DNA of 64,000 nt from Toxonevra muliebris. Taxonomy: Eukaryota > Arthropoda > Insecta > Diptera > Pallopteridae. The position numbers and the translations under genes are program-made. Under the pieces are notes generated by a model that had not been told where the DNA came from, did no database searches, and worked only from the letters and a program-made list of their open reading frames with translations. Of the stretch, positions 46,276 to 57,900 are shown in pieces. The DNA lies in contig OY829326.1 in the NCBI GenBank assembly GCA_963691655.1, positions 74,951,235 to 75,015,234 of the forward strand, given 5' to 3'. Numbering within the stretch: position 1 is the first letter of the stretch; the number at the start of each line of letters is the position of its first letter.

Positions 46276-49200
46276 ATGTTATTAAAATTCCATTTAATGT
46301 ACATTTTTGTATTGATTGAAAAATCGATGTGTGTTAAATCATGGTAATATATATTATATTTTTAAATATTTAATATTAACAGAAATTTTTACCAGTTACA
46401 GGAATGATGTACATGCGCTAATACTTGCACGGGGTGGATCGAAAGGAATAAAGGATAAAAATTTAGTAAATGTGAATGGTATTTCAATACTTGCTCAAAC
46501 AATTATAACTATAAAAAAAACTGGACTTTTTGAAAGTATTTGGGTTTCTACGGACAGCAAAAATATCCAAGACGAGGCTATCAAATGTTCGTTAATTTTA
46601 TAATATTTTTACTTTAGTTGATCATGCAATCTTATATAAATTTCAGCATTCACATGCTTGTTTTATAGTTTTTTGAACCAATTCTTTAGACAACATCCTA
46701 TTTGCCATAATCAATTTAACGCATATTTAATAGTATTGAATAAACTAATATGAAAAGTTTCAGAAAAACTAGAAACGCGGTTTCAAGTTATATTCTATCT
46801 AGTTCTCAGACCCTGTCCACATTGTACACAACATACCGATTTATTTTGACCTTAACCCACATTTTCATGTTCACGCTTAAAGTGGCTGTTACAATTGGGC
46901 GAGAGAGAGATACAGAAAAGGGGGCAGTATCAAAGAGATTGAAGCCCCATTTACAATGGAGCGAGAACGCGAGGCGATGTTGGAAAGCGTCAAGTCGACA
47001 AATTTTCATTCAATGTGTTTCAATATGCGCATATACAATGAAGCGAGGCGAGCTCTCGTCTCGCCAGTGAATTTCGAAAATTTGAAAAAACCTCGCGAGC
47101 GAGATGCGATGTTGATACATGTAGAGCTGCCAGATGTACTACATACTGTTGAAATGAAATAAAATATAAAGTATATTAGCAGAAAGCTGTGGAAAAAAGG
47201 AATAATCCTTAGTGCAGCAATTATTGAATCAGTAAATAATCTTTTTTATTAAATTCTGCTGAAAATAACTTGATTTTAAAATATATACACAATTTTTGAC
47301 AATAAATGATGGTAACTCTTAATAAAGTAAACACACTTTAAACAGCTGTTTCATATTAATCGCGCCTCGCTTAATTGTAAATTGAACAATGAGAATAGCG
47401 ACGAGTGCTCTCGTTTCCGAAATCGACTTCGAAACACGCCTCGCGTCCTCGCTCCATTGTAAATGGGGCTTGAAGTTATGCGCAGAAACTTACATCAACA
47501 ATTAAATAAAAATCGGCGTAAAGAAGTATGTTCCATGTTCGAAGTGTTCCGATTTGATGACTATGCTCAAATTTTTATATGTTAAAGCGACATCAGTATT
47601 TATCGTTTTAGATAAATACATTTTTCATATTATTTAGATCAATTTCCATTAATAGAAAAACAGATGCTACAACAATTACAGTTATTACAAAATGTCGAGC
47701 TGAAGAAAACCAAATTTATTTTTAAAACAAAAAAAAAACGCATGCACAAAGCAAAAATTAATCCGAAATGGCAAAATTCCAATTCCACCGTTCCATTTTA
47801 GTGTGTATTCACTTGGCGAATTGGTGGCTGTTCACACGGGCACAATCATCAACGCCTGTCTGAAAGAGAGAGGTATAAAAAATAGGTAGTAAGAACGAGA
47901 TTGAAACTCGCCTGTCTTTTTCTAACTACCTATTTTTTCTACCTCTGTCTTTCAGACATGCTTGAATGAATTGCTTGTGCCCTTGTGAACAGCCACCAAT
48001 TCTACAAGTGAATACACGATGGTCATGTCCATGACGGTCAAGCTTGCGCTAGTGTGCTCATGGTCATTTTGACGTTTTGGAATTGTTAAAACTTCTTTTA
48101 ACTTTATATTAATAATTTTGATTATTATAGCTCTTATTCAATAGGCGTTTTTCTTTTTTGACTCAGAGCACGGAGTTGAGTAGAGCACGAGCACATCGAT
48201 TTCCATGTTTACTACATGGTGTAGCTTTGCAACAATAGCATGATATACAATTCCACTTTAAAAGTGGTATTAATGTTTCCTGTGAGCTCGGCAGAAAAAA
48301 GTCAAAGCTTCCAACATAAACATGACTCTTAGAAAGTATACGACACCCAAATGTCCATAGTTCATACCTGTTGAGGGTTGTGACAGATCCTTAGAATAAT
48401 TATTGCTAAACATAAACAAACAATAAAGAAAATGCTAAGTTCTTGTTGGAAATTTGTGTACAAGATTTTAAAAACAAATGAACTATTTTTACAATTTTGT
48501 TAAACTTGTTAATATTGGTTAAATTACAGATGGTGCCATAGTTCATAAGAGACCAAGTATTTATGCTCAAGATGGAACATCGTCCTTGGAATCTGTGAAA
48601 GAGTTTCTTGCTTATCATAACACTATTACGAAATTTGCTTTGTTTCAATGTACTTCCATATTTTTGAGGGAACGTTATATTGTGGAAGCTTTCAACATAT
48701 TCAAAGAAAAAGACTGCGTTTTTGCGATAACAAGGTAATTTCAAACGTAATGCAGTTCTTTTCTCATTACAAAATTTGTTTTTTGTTAAGTGCTTTTTTT
48801 TTTGCTTGTTTATATATTTACTGGAAATCATACGCATAAAAATAGTAAAAGAGCGAAACGGGAAAAAAACGGGTTTAAAATCCCATTTTCAAGAGGAAGG
48901 GTAAGATATGGTGGAAAAGCGCGTACGCAAAAATTGTTTATATCTTTGTGCTTAACAACTTTACTTCAGACATCAAATTCGTATCTGTTGAAATAAAAAA
49001 ATTTCTTAATAGCGCCTGAAGACACAATTTTTCTGACTTCAGGTCTATATTGTGGGAGAACTAGATGTGATGGAGAAAAACTGAGTACTCAGTCGTAACC
49101 AACGACCCCAAATTACTATTTAACCGTTGAAAAATCTCGCGCATAAAATTTTTGTTGAATTGTGTAACTATCAGTACGCAGGATTAATTAATTTAATAAA

Positions 49201-51341
49201 AAATGAGAATAATACCGTGCACGTAATAGCTACAATCGTTTAGGCGAAAAAAGCTGACAAAACCGGTGTAATCAGACATGATTGAATTTGTCTTTTCAGA
49301 CCTATCAAACATCACCCGACAAGTCAGTTTTTGTTAATTTATCTTCGCTATAGTCGTTTTTAAGAAAATGTACCAAATAATTAAAGGAATTTTCAAATTC
49401 CGAATCAACTTTTTGGAGAAATGCAAACAAACACAACTTTTTTTTATATCCGTACTTTGAAATTTATTTATTTTTCAGATCACATAAATTAAGATGGAAG
49501 AAAACTAAAAACGGGATTATTCCGATAAATTTTAATCCTGCTTTCAGACCGAGACGACAGGATTGGGAGGGTGAAATGATTGAAACTGGAATGTTTTATT
49601 TTTCAACTAGAAGTCTTGTTAATCAAAATACATTTCAAAATGAAAAGTAAGGTATAATTTACATAACACTAGAATATTCTGATATTTATTTCTTATTTAG
49701 ATTGTACAACTGAGAACTTTTAAGTATTATTTTTTGATGCCTCTGTTGCGGTTAGATTCAGGCACCTTTCTATTTTTCATTACTACATATTTACGTATTT
49801 TCTGAATTTGTGGAGAATATATAACATTTATTCTTCAAAATAGTTAAAAATAAAAAACAAAATGTCAAACTGCTATCAAGTTGGCAGAACGGACAACACT
49901 TGCCATCTTATTTCCTTCTCCTTTCGTCTCTCACCAACAAACTCAAAAGTTAAGCATCATTAGTTGACCAATCTAAACTGGGATATATGTGCGACGTTAT
50001 ATGGTATAGTGAGCCAGATTATCTGAACAAATTTTTCGATAACTCTTTAACGGTTTAACTGAGCCGCTCCCCTCCAGAGGATTTCTAGAGCAGATCGCTA
50101 TAGATCTGTCAATAAATATATGAAATTTTATTGAAGGAGTTAAAAGTCACTTCTCCAAGTTTTGTTAACAGTTGGTGACGATTTAATTTTTTTGTACATT
50201 TTAAAAGACCATTGAAAGTGGGGTTGTAAAGTTGAGAAATGTATACAACAGACCTACATGCCAGTTGATGTTCATACAAAACATAGAGAGGCGATGTATA
50301 TTGGGTATAGACGAATACGAGCATGCTTGCTGTTGTAGCAGATAAAGATTTTGAATGTGCTTGTTGTTATCACTAGGTTGTGCGCCATCTGTCTTGATGT
50401 GAATGAAATTAATATATCATAAAGGATAAAAACGAAATAACTTCTACTTAACTCTTATCTCCGATCATCTAATGAGTATTTGAATCGTAATGTTCATCTT
50501 CTTTTCCTGATAACTCAAGAAATTGCTTATTTTTTTATTATTAAATTTTCTCGTATTTGTGCAAAATCGGGCACTAATAACTATATTGAATTTAAACACT
50601 TTCTTATAATAAAAACAGAAGGACTTAATAGCATTTGGACAACAAAATATTGTGCGGTGCAGTGTATCCAGGACTAATTTTTCATTCGTCGAATGATTTC
50701 TTTTATTAAAATTGATTAAAAACTGTTGTTGTTATAATATTTTATGTGTAGTCAGCTATGGAATTTTAGTTCAAAATTTAAGTTTTGTGCCCTTCCCTCA
50801 GAGATTTTATCAGTTTATTCATAAAAAATTGTGTTTCATGTAGTTTTTCTCTATCGTAAATATGTCTGGCATCCATTTTTTAATTTTCCATTTAAATTCT
50901 TTGTTAAAATTTTTTTTTCATTAGCAGCCAAAGTACACATATATGCACTTACTTACTTATAACTTAAATGCATACATTTTCTCATACCCTAATTAAACAA
51001 TATTTGAGTAAATAGTAATATTAAAAAATTGATAAATACTTGAGTCCACATATGTGTACTTTTTCAACGAAGAGGTTAAAGAAGAAGAAGAACCTAATCT
51101 CAGCGAAACAAGCAAACCCAAATGAAATAAAACTTGAGAGAGTTAAATTTAAATAACTATTCATCTGTGCCCTTGTTTAATATGTTTTACTTGACGAAAC
51201 TTATATTTTTAAATCAATTTTATAATTTTTTATTATGTTTTTAGATGCGCAGTGGTTGAAATCGATTCTAGTGACTCTCTGGAATTAGATACATTGAATG
51301 ACTTGTTAGTTGCTCGTTGTCTTGTTAAAATTAATAAATAA
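46276..51341 (+). CDS. CSAS: CMP-sialic acid synthase (N-acylneuraminate cytidylyltransferase)
   Basis: Activates sialic acid with CTP to CMP-sialic acid, the donor for sialyltransferases; the insect enzyme is Golgi-located. Exons: 46276..46343, 46402..46586, 48530..48734, 49479..49646 and 51245..51341, giving 240 aa (fly about 250), all in phase. The nucleotide-binding motif LILARGGSKGIKDKN, ESIWVSTDSKNI, ALFQCTSIFL, DCVFAITRSHKLRW and the C-terminal LDTLNDLLVARCL are in family order. The N-terminus (MLLKFHLMYIFVLIEKS) is hydrophobic, as expected for a signal anchor. Exon 1 and the exact acceptor (46395 or 46401, both in frame) are inferred. The donor after EAIK is the weak GTTCGT. Intron 2 carries two MITEs. 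Confidence 0.9.
46942..47471. mobile_element. MITE with GC-rich 35-bp inverted ends
   Basis: AAGCCCCATTTACAATGGAG followed by CGAGAACGCGAGGCG at the left is mirrored at 47437-47471 with one mismatch. The 530-bp interior has no transposase, though subterminal CTCTCGTCTCGCC and GCTCTCGTTTCCG words echo the ends. It is in CSAS intron 2. Target duplication is not clear. Confidence 0.75.
47803..48017. mobile_element. Near-perfect 215-bp palindromic MITE
   Basis: Arms of about 100 bp begin GTGTATTCACTTG and meet around 47908. They share GAATTGGTGGCTGTTCACA, CTGTCTGAAAG and AAAATAGGTAGT blocks in inverse order. The transcript would fold into one long hairpin. It shares GTGGCTGTTCA and CTGTCTGAAAGAGA with the MITE at 17556-18055. 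It is in CSAS intron 2. Confidence 0.8.
49647..51244 (+). other. Last intron of CSAS
   Basis: 1.6 kb, AT-rich, GTAAGG donor and TTTTTAG acceptor. I see no gene or recognisable transposon. Confidence 0.5.
51334..51339 (+). terminator. Poly(A) signal overlapping the CSAS stop
   Basis: AATAAA occurs in the last codons (AAT AAA TAA). Being within the coding end it may or may not be the signal used. Confidence 0.35.
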
Positions 51342-51961
51342 CATAAACTCATTCCTAAGTTTTTAGGAAAAATATATATAATCCAGCAGTATTCCAAATG
51401 GCAACGTAAATCAAAACTGCAAAAAATTTTCTACTTTGCAGTTTTTTTTAAATTATTTTTTAATTTTCATAAATTAAGTCCAAACAATTTAACAAACTAA
51501 CATAAAAGTTGAATTTCATATCTCATCAAATTAAAATTTGTCAACAAAAAAAACAATCCATGTAGTTTTTCATTATTACATTTTACTCTGTATTAGATTT
51601 CACAAACGGGTGTTGGCCTTGCACTCCTCAATCTTAAATCGATATACAGCCTCCTAGTGGCATTTCTTGGATAGTGATCTGACACCCTTCAGAGAGCGGA
51701 CTAATGTGTGCGGCAGCTGTCCTTGGCGTTGAATTTAATCAATAGGTTGAAGGTTGAGCTTAGAACTCACCGCTTTCAAAAAATATTCCAATGAATCCAG
51801 AACAAGCCTCGGATACACAGCCCCATCATGTTGACAAAGCAAAATTTAAAGAGAATAATTCAAAGAAATGCATTTTGAACGTCAGAACTCTTCATAAGGA
51901 TGGTGCCTCTATTCAGCTGGCAGATGTTCTTGATAAACATGGAGTTGTTATCACTGCTATC

Positions 51962-52594
51962 GGGTCCCTGGACATATGGATATTTCAGGTAACTGCAATG
52001 CCGACGAGTTAGCAAAACAGGGCTCGCAACTTACAGATATATCACCTACCTGCACCATTGGTGTCCCTCTTACGTTTATTAAATTAGCCATTAAGCAAAA
52101 CTACCTTGAGGAAGCAAAAAGATCCTGGGTAGCGGAGCATACCTGTGGTATTACCAGGCTAACATGGACCACTATGGACAATAAACGTACTAGACAGCTA
52201 CTCAACCTAAGCAGAAGCTCCATCAGCATAACGACTTCGGTGCTCACGGGACACTGCATAATGGGGAGACATGCTGCAAGACTTGGACTGCCATTCAATG
52301 ACTTCTGTCGGGGCTGCGGCTCTGAGGAGGAGGAAGAAACAGTCTTTCATTTCATGTGCGAATGCCCATCCCTGGCCAGGAGGAGACTAAAACTCCTGGG
52401 TTCACCTTTCTTCACTAGTCTGTCCGAGCTATCATCCGTAAATATTAAGGACATAGCCAGATTCATTATGGAATCCTCATGGTTCTCCACTCCGTAAATG
52501 GGGGAGTCGCGCCGTACTGTGGTATCACAATGAGCCTAATTTGTGCTTAAGTGTGCTTTCAAGCAGAAGGCTGCCACTCCAACCTAACCTAACC
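51962..52594 (+). mobile_element. RNase H-LINE copy, 5'-truncated, 13-bp perfect target duplication
   Basis: TATCACTGCTATC lies exactly at 51949-51961 and 52595-52607. The insert starts inside RNase H (VPGHMDISGNCNADELAKQG), encodes the ORF2 C-terminus with FCRGCGSEEEEETVFHFMCE and ends in a stop at 52495-52497. A 97-bp 3' UTR (TGTGGTATCACAATG ... GCTGCCACTCCAACCTAACC) ends without poly(A). The C-terminal frame is open for 173 codons, so the insertion is fairly recent. Confidence 0.92.
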
Positions 52595-52679
52595 TATCAC
52601 TGCTATCCAGTTCTAAAAGAGCATCCCGTGATATCTACTACAGCTGTCATGACCCAAGACACGAATTTGGTGTTCTACG

Positions 52680-52960
52680 ACTCTGGGAAAGGACGAACAA
52701 AGGATGGTGGACATTTAAACACAAGCCAGATATTGAGAGCTGGATAGCCCGTCAGCATGGAGAAATAGATTTCCATATTACACAGTTATTAGCGGGCATA
52801 TTACTTAAAATACTATCTTCACCGCTTCAAATATGAGGAAGAGCCGTTTGCCCCACCTGTCCTTGAGGACGAGCGGCATATTGTCTTTCATTGACCACGT
52901 TTCAACGTCGAACGACCCGAGATAATGGAAGCTTTAGTCTGAAATGAGACCATGCCGTCT
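52680..52960 (+). mobile_element. R1-like ORF2 C-terminal fragment
   Basis: The frame reads GWWTFKHKPDIESWIARQHG, then EIDFHITQLLAGILL, the R1-clade HGEVDFHLTQLLSGHG-type region. It is followed in another frame by YLHRFKYEEEPFAPPVLEDE. It directly abuts the RTE endonuclease text. Confidence 0.65.
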
Positions 52961-54176
52961 CACCAGATCGATTAAAGCAATAAGGCGCGTTCTAGACGAA
53001 GAATAAACACCAAGGAGATCCAGCCTTCTCCCGCGTGTATACGAAACGGTGCTTCAGACTGCAATGAGACCACGCCCATCTAACCAAAATAATCGAAGCA
53101 GAAGGATAAACTCCCGTCTACAAAAACTTGCTTTCGCGCTTGTTCCTGCTGCCTCTTCACCTCGTTGCCAGACCAATAATAGTTCTCACAGTTAATCGAA
53201 GTTGGCGACTGGAAAGTAGCAGTTTTTAAGCGTGAAACGTAGAAATCAGGGTAACAGCAACCCTACCCCACAGCGGACGCTAACGAACTAGACCGCCAAA
53301 AAACAGACGATTGAGCAGTAATGATCTAGACGACCTCCCGACGAAACACATAAAGGTGGTTCTGGGAGGAGTTCTCCGTCGCATGAATGATTGACTATCA
53401 CCATAACCTTTGCCGAATGATCCCGTGATCACGAATTAACTGAAACAACTGTTTTAAAATGACGATAACCACTGCCAGTATGACGAAAGAGATCAGGAAA
53501 TTCTTCGGAATTATAATAAACCTGGCGAAGCTATTCCGGAAACCCCAATCATTGAGGATGTTAATTTACCGTCGTCCGAGGTTTTAACAGCCATCGCTCG
53601 GCTGAAAACAAAAAGGGCTGTGGGTGCAAATGGCCTGTCTATAGGGTTATTAAAACCGGAAGTGAAGAGTGGACTTCTTACTGCTATCGTCAACAAGCCA
53701 TTCGGATCTTATCAGTTTGGATTCAAGATTGAGAATCACTTGCTTGTACTGCACAATGCCTAGTTTTAGTATCCCAGCGAACTGCTTTCTCGTCCTTATT
53801 TATTGCGCTGAGACGTGAACGATGACGACCAATGACAAGAGGCTGTTGGAAGCATTCGAGAGAAAAATACTTCGTAAGATCTATACGCGTAGACGTCTTG
53901 TATCGCAGAAGATAGAACAATGAGCTGTATGAACTGTACGCAGGCACTGGCATATCCAAGCGCATAAAAATTTTGCGGCTTCGCTGGCTGCGTCCGGCTT
54001 GAAAGGTATTATATTTGAGCGACGGTTGTGAACGCTCAGAAGAGGACTACCTCTTATCCTTTGGAAAGACCAAGTACAGAGGGACCTGATTACATTTGGC
54101 ATTACATTAATAGGCGCCAAAGCCATAGTACTTCGCTTCGCGAAGTCTTATTGAGGCGGACAAGAGCTATGGTAGT

Positions 54177-54715
54177 TTTTTTTTTTTTTATTTTTTTTTT
54201 TTATTTAGCCAATCAACACTTAGAGGGTACCCCTATGAATGCAAAGCATTGCGTTAATTGAGGAATGAAGATAGATTAGCGGTAGGAGGAAAGAGGGAGA
54301 AAAAGTTGTGAACGTTTGCTTTAAATTTGGAAATGTCGTAAAAGTCAGGAAAAGCGGTTGCAGGGAGCTTATTCCATATACGCGCGGTACGGCAGAGAAA
54401 AGAACTATTTCTGTAATGCGTGGTGCGTTGGGGTACCATATCCACGTGGAATTCGTGACTACCGCTTGCAGTTCGAGTAGTTCTGGTGAACACATGAGCT
54501 GGTGGAATCAAATTCCGTATCTCAACGGAACATTTACCATGAAAATACCGGTAGAACAGTCACACAAGCCAAGTTTCTAAGGTGTTCCAAGGAGTCAATA
54601 GAGCTGGAAACCCTACTGTCTCCTATTAGCTTTATCGCCTGATGTTGAATACGGTCCAGGAACTGTAGTTGCTTTCGTGAAGCTCCTGCCCATAGGTGCG
54701 AAAAGTGTCAACTTA
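54177..54715 (-). mobile_element. CR1-like LINE 3' end
   Basis: The minus strand reads GASRKQLQFLDRIQHQAIKL, later FLCRTARIWNKLPATAFPDF, with the RIWNxLP signature of CR1-type ORF2. It ends in a 28-bp A/T-rich poly(A)-like tract (poly-T on plus at 54177-54205). Confidence 0.7.
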
Positions 54716-54867
54716 TTAAATCGGTTTGTTTTTCAATTCCCAAAGGGTTATTAATATTTGATTAAAAAAATTGAAAATGATCTATACATATGGTAAATCT
54801 AGCTAGCTTCCGAGACAATATATTGAATAATAAAAATTATTTTAGTCATATAAAATATGCAAACATA

Positions 54868-54873
54868 TTTATT
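54868..54873 (-). terminator. Poly(A) signal of DIP2
   Basis: Minus-strand AATAAA 73 bp past the DIP2 stop at 54946-54948. Confidence 0.5.
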
Positions 54874-54945
54874 ATGGTTATCTTACAATAATGATATATA
54901 ATTAATAAATAAATGTATGATCGTTCCCTCAACTTGTTGTATTAT

Positions 54946-57900
54946 TTACATGTTGTAAGCGACGTATATAGGATCAAGTTGATCTGCCAGAAAACCATCA
55001 CGAAGATGCATCCGTTGCTTTTCCCCTCTACTATTTATTGGAACAACACCTGCAAATTGAAAGGAAAAATGTTAACCCATTCGTATTCTTTATTACTATG
55101 TAAATATTTATAAAGAAATCCCCTGGTAGTTCGAGAAATCGACTCCGAATACCCTAATTTAGATTATTGGCACGTTTGGATGCCATAATAAAGCATATAA
55201 AATAAATTTTTGTAAATCAAAAATACTCAATGCTGTTTACAGTTTGGATTGCAAGCGCATACTTTATACAAATTACGGCTTAATTAAGAAAAACAATTTA
55301 AATTTGAATATCGAAAAAAATTAAACTTTTGAAAGCTACTTAACCCAGAGGTAAAAAATTTAAAAAATTTTTGATTTTGGCCAAATTATTGCTTTTTATT
55401 AATTTAGGATCGCTGATAACGAATCTAGCGTAAATTGCAGGATTGATTCCAGTTTAAGAGATATTTGAATGTACTGTTATAAGTCATAGCTTCTCCATTT
55501 TTGAATCAAATTCTAAAAAAAAAACTTTTATTTATTATACAAATTATAAACCTTTTAAATCTTTCACGCACCGAAAAATATTGAAATTATAGCAGTTTCA
55601 AGTTTTTATGAACATTTTTAACAGCACTTTATGTAAGAAACTTTCTTCCTGTTTTCAACTATAGTTTTAAGAAATTAATATATTTTTTTTTCGAAAATCG
55701 AAATTGAAAAATAGCAGAGTTATGGTTTATTGTATATAAAATCTTGCTAATAACGGTGCATTTAAATATCTCTGAAACTACTATCAATCTGGCAAATTCA
55801 ACACCAGATTCTCAACTAGTGGCCTTGCAGAATAACTGTTGCCCCGTATAATTATACAAAATATTATCATTTGAATTAATACCTGGATCTACAACCACCA
55901 CGACTCCAACAATTAACTGGTGCTCTTCTAGAACTGTATTCGTTACTAATGGGACTAAATCCAATGCTTCAGATTCATTTCCGTCGAGCTCAACCACCAC
56001 AACCAGTAAATTAGTCCATGTAAAAACAGCGCTATTGATTGATATAAAAATTTATAATTAAATTAATTAATTATAGTTCGTAGCATTCATTTACCATTCG
56101 GCTATTTTTTTGTGGCATCTTAATACAGAATTTTCTATGTCAATTGGATGGTAGTTCATTCCTCTTAGCGTAATGACCTCGTCAAGGGCTCCAACTACAT
56201 ATACTGCATCATGAAGTTCTTGCTCATTTGTATTTCCAACTGTAGATGAGTCGCCAGGAGCAGTTCCAGTTGACAATGATGAAAAGTTTAATTGTAATTG
56301 GCTTATAGAATTCAACGACTCGTTATCACTATCCCTGCTCGCAATACTAGGGGTAGTTTCATCGAGAATGGAAACCGCCTGAGAACATTCAGTACGTCGC
56401 AAGAAACCTAAATATCCCGTACGTGCGTACATTTCAGTCGTAGCACCGGTTACCAATTTTGCATTGAAATGATCATTATAATCAGTTTCGTCACCATAAA
56501 TAGTGAAATAACCATTCGCATTATGTGGCGATTGAACCTGAAATAAAAATACGATATCTTAGTTAAATAGTGGTTTTTTACATTGTATTGAATAATTTTG
56601 TTAACCTATTATATATATTTGTTTTTAACTATAAATATAAAATTTGAGTAAAATCTATACATTTATTAGTGTAACTACATCCTTTCTCCAGAAGATTCAG
56701 AAGTGCTACACTAGATATCAATTTACATTAGATAACAATTTTAAGAGCTTGATGAGTAAGTTATCTAATTTGAAATTGGTTAAGCCAATTCTAAAATGGG
56801 TATATGGTAAGTGTCGGAAGTTTTTTTAAATTCATAGTTGTAAAAATTATTGCTAAAGCGACAGTAAATAATAAATGAAAGAGAGAGAAGATATAAGTTA
56901 CGGCATCCCTCAGCATTATCTAATGAATTATCTGCATACACAAACAACAAAACAAATACCAACGAATAGTTTGGTTCTCTCTTGATATTTGGCATGGTGA
57001 AATTATGAATAAGATGATAGCAAGATTACAACAATTTCACCTTGGCAAAAAGAACACATCTTTGTTGTTGCGTCGAATACCATTGAATGTAAAAATCAGC
57101 CGTACAACAAGACAATAACAGCACACCTTTGTAATTGCGGTCATAATGCAAGCATGCGGTGAATACCAAAATGGAGAAAAAAAGTAAACAATCAAAAGTA
57201 AACAACGATTTTGACAGCCAAGGACCACAAAGAAAGAAGAAGAATGAATAGCTGGTAACTTCACCTGGTATAAATTCACCTTGATATTTGGTTTTCTTAT
57301 AAAAAGAATGTTATTCAGGCTTAACGACAAATTTACAAACACCCACTTGGTTCTACCCTTTTTTTTTTTTGTTTTTTCGTAAAGAGAGTTCATTGAACGT
57401 AGATAATAAATGGGGGGAAAAATATGCACATATTTTTTGCTATATTGGTCTTTTTAACATAATAATAATTCATATGTTTTCCCTAAAATCTTTGTACAAA
57501 GTTATTAGAATGTTTCAAAGAATTTAACTAGATTTAAGAAAATTCAATAAAATTCATTAATCGTTATTTTGTTAATAAGATTGTTCTGCAGCCAAAACAC
57601 GATTGAAATTGTAAGACATTGTAAACAGATATAAATAAAATTTTACTTACCCATATTTCACCTAAATGGGAATCACCACAATGTCCTTTAGTATCGGGAT
57701 TGGCAATAATTACTTTAACGCCAGGTAAAAGTTTTCCAGACTCAATCAGACATAATGAGTTGGGAGCACCGCGCTCAACTAAAGCTACACGATTATTTCT
57801 CAAAGCTCTTAAATCAACATAAACTTGTGCGCTTTCTGCAGAGCTTGCACCTTGTACACAAATCGCAGGATTAACGCGGCATCCAAAGGAGGTCGAGACA

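Larger units (their letters stand above)
51791..54060 (+). mobile_element. RTE-like LINE remnants (host of nested insertion)
   Basis: An endonuclease-domain start (ILNVRTLHKDGASIQLADVL, DKHGVVITAI) at about 51870-51961 resumes after the nested LINE with RDIYYSCHDPRHEFGV at 52630-52680. RT text of the same general type follows at 53540-53660 (VNLPSSEVLTAIARLKTKRA) and 53800-54000 (CAETXTMTTNDKRLLEAFER-like, then RIKILRLRWL). Frames are broken throughout. Confidence 0.65.

Noticed and set aside
57037..57429. 130-aa minus-strand frame
   Set aside because: Lies in a DIP2 intron, low complexity, no family match; exons on each side join in phase without it.
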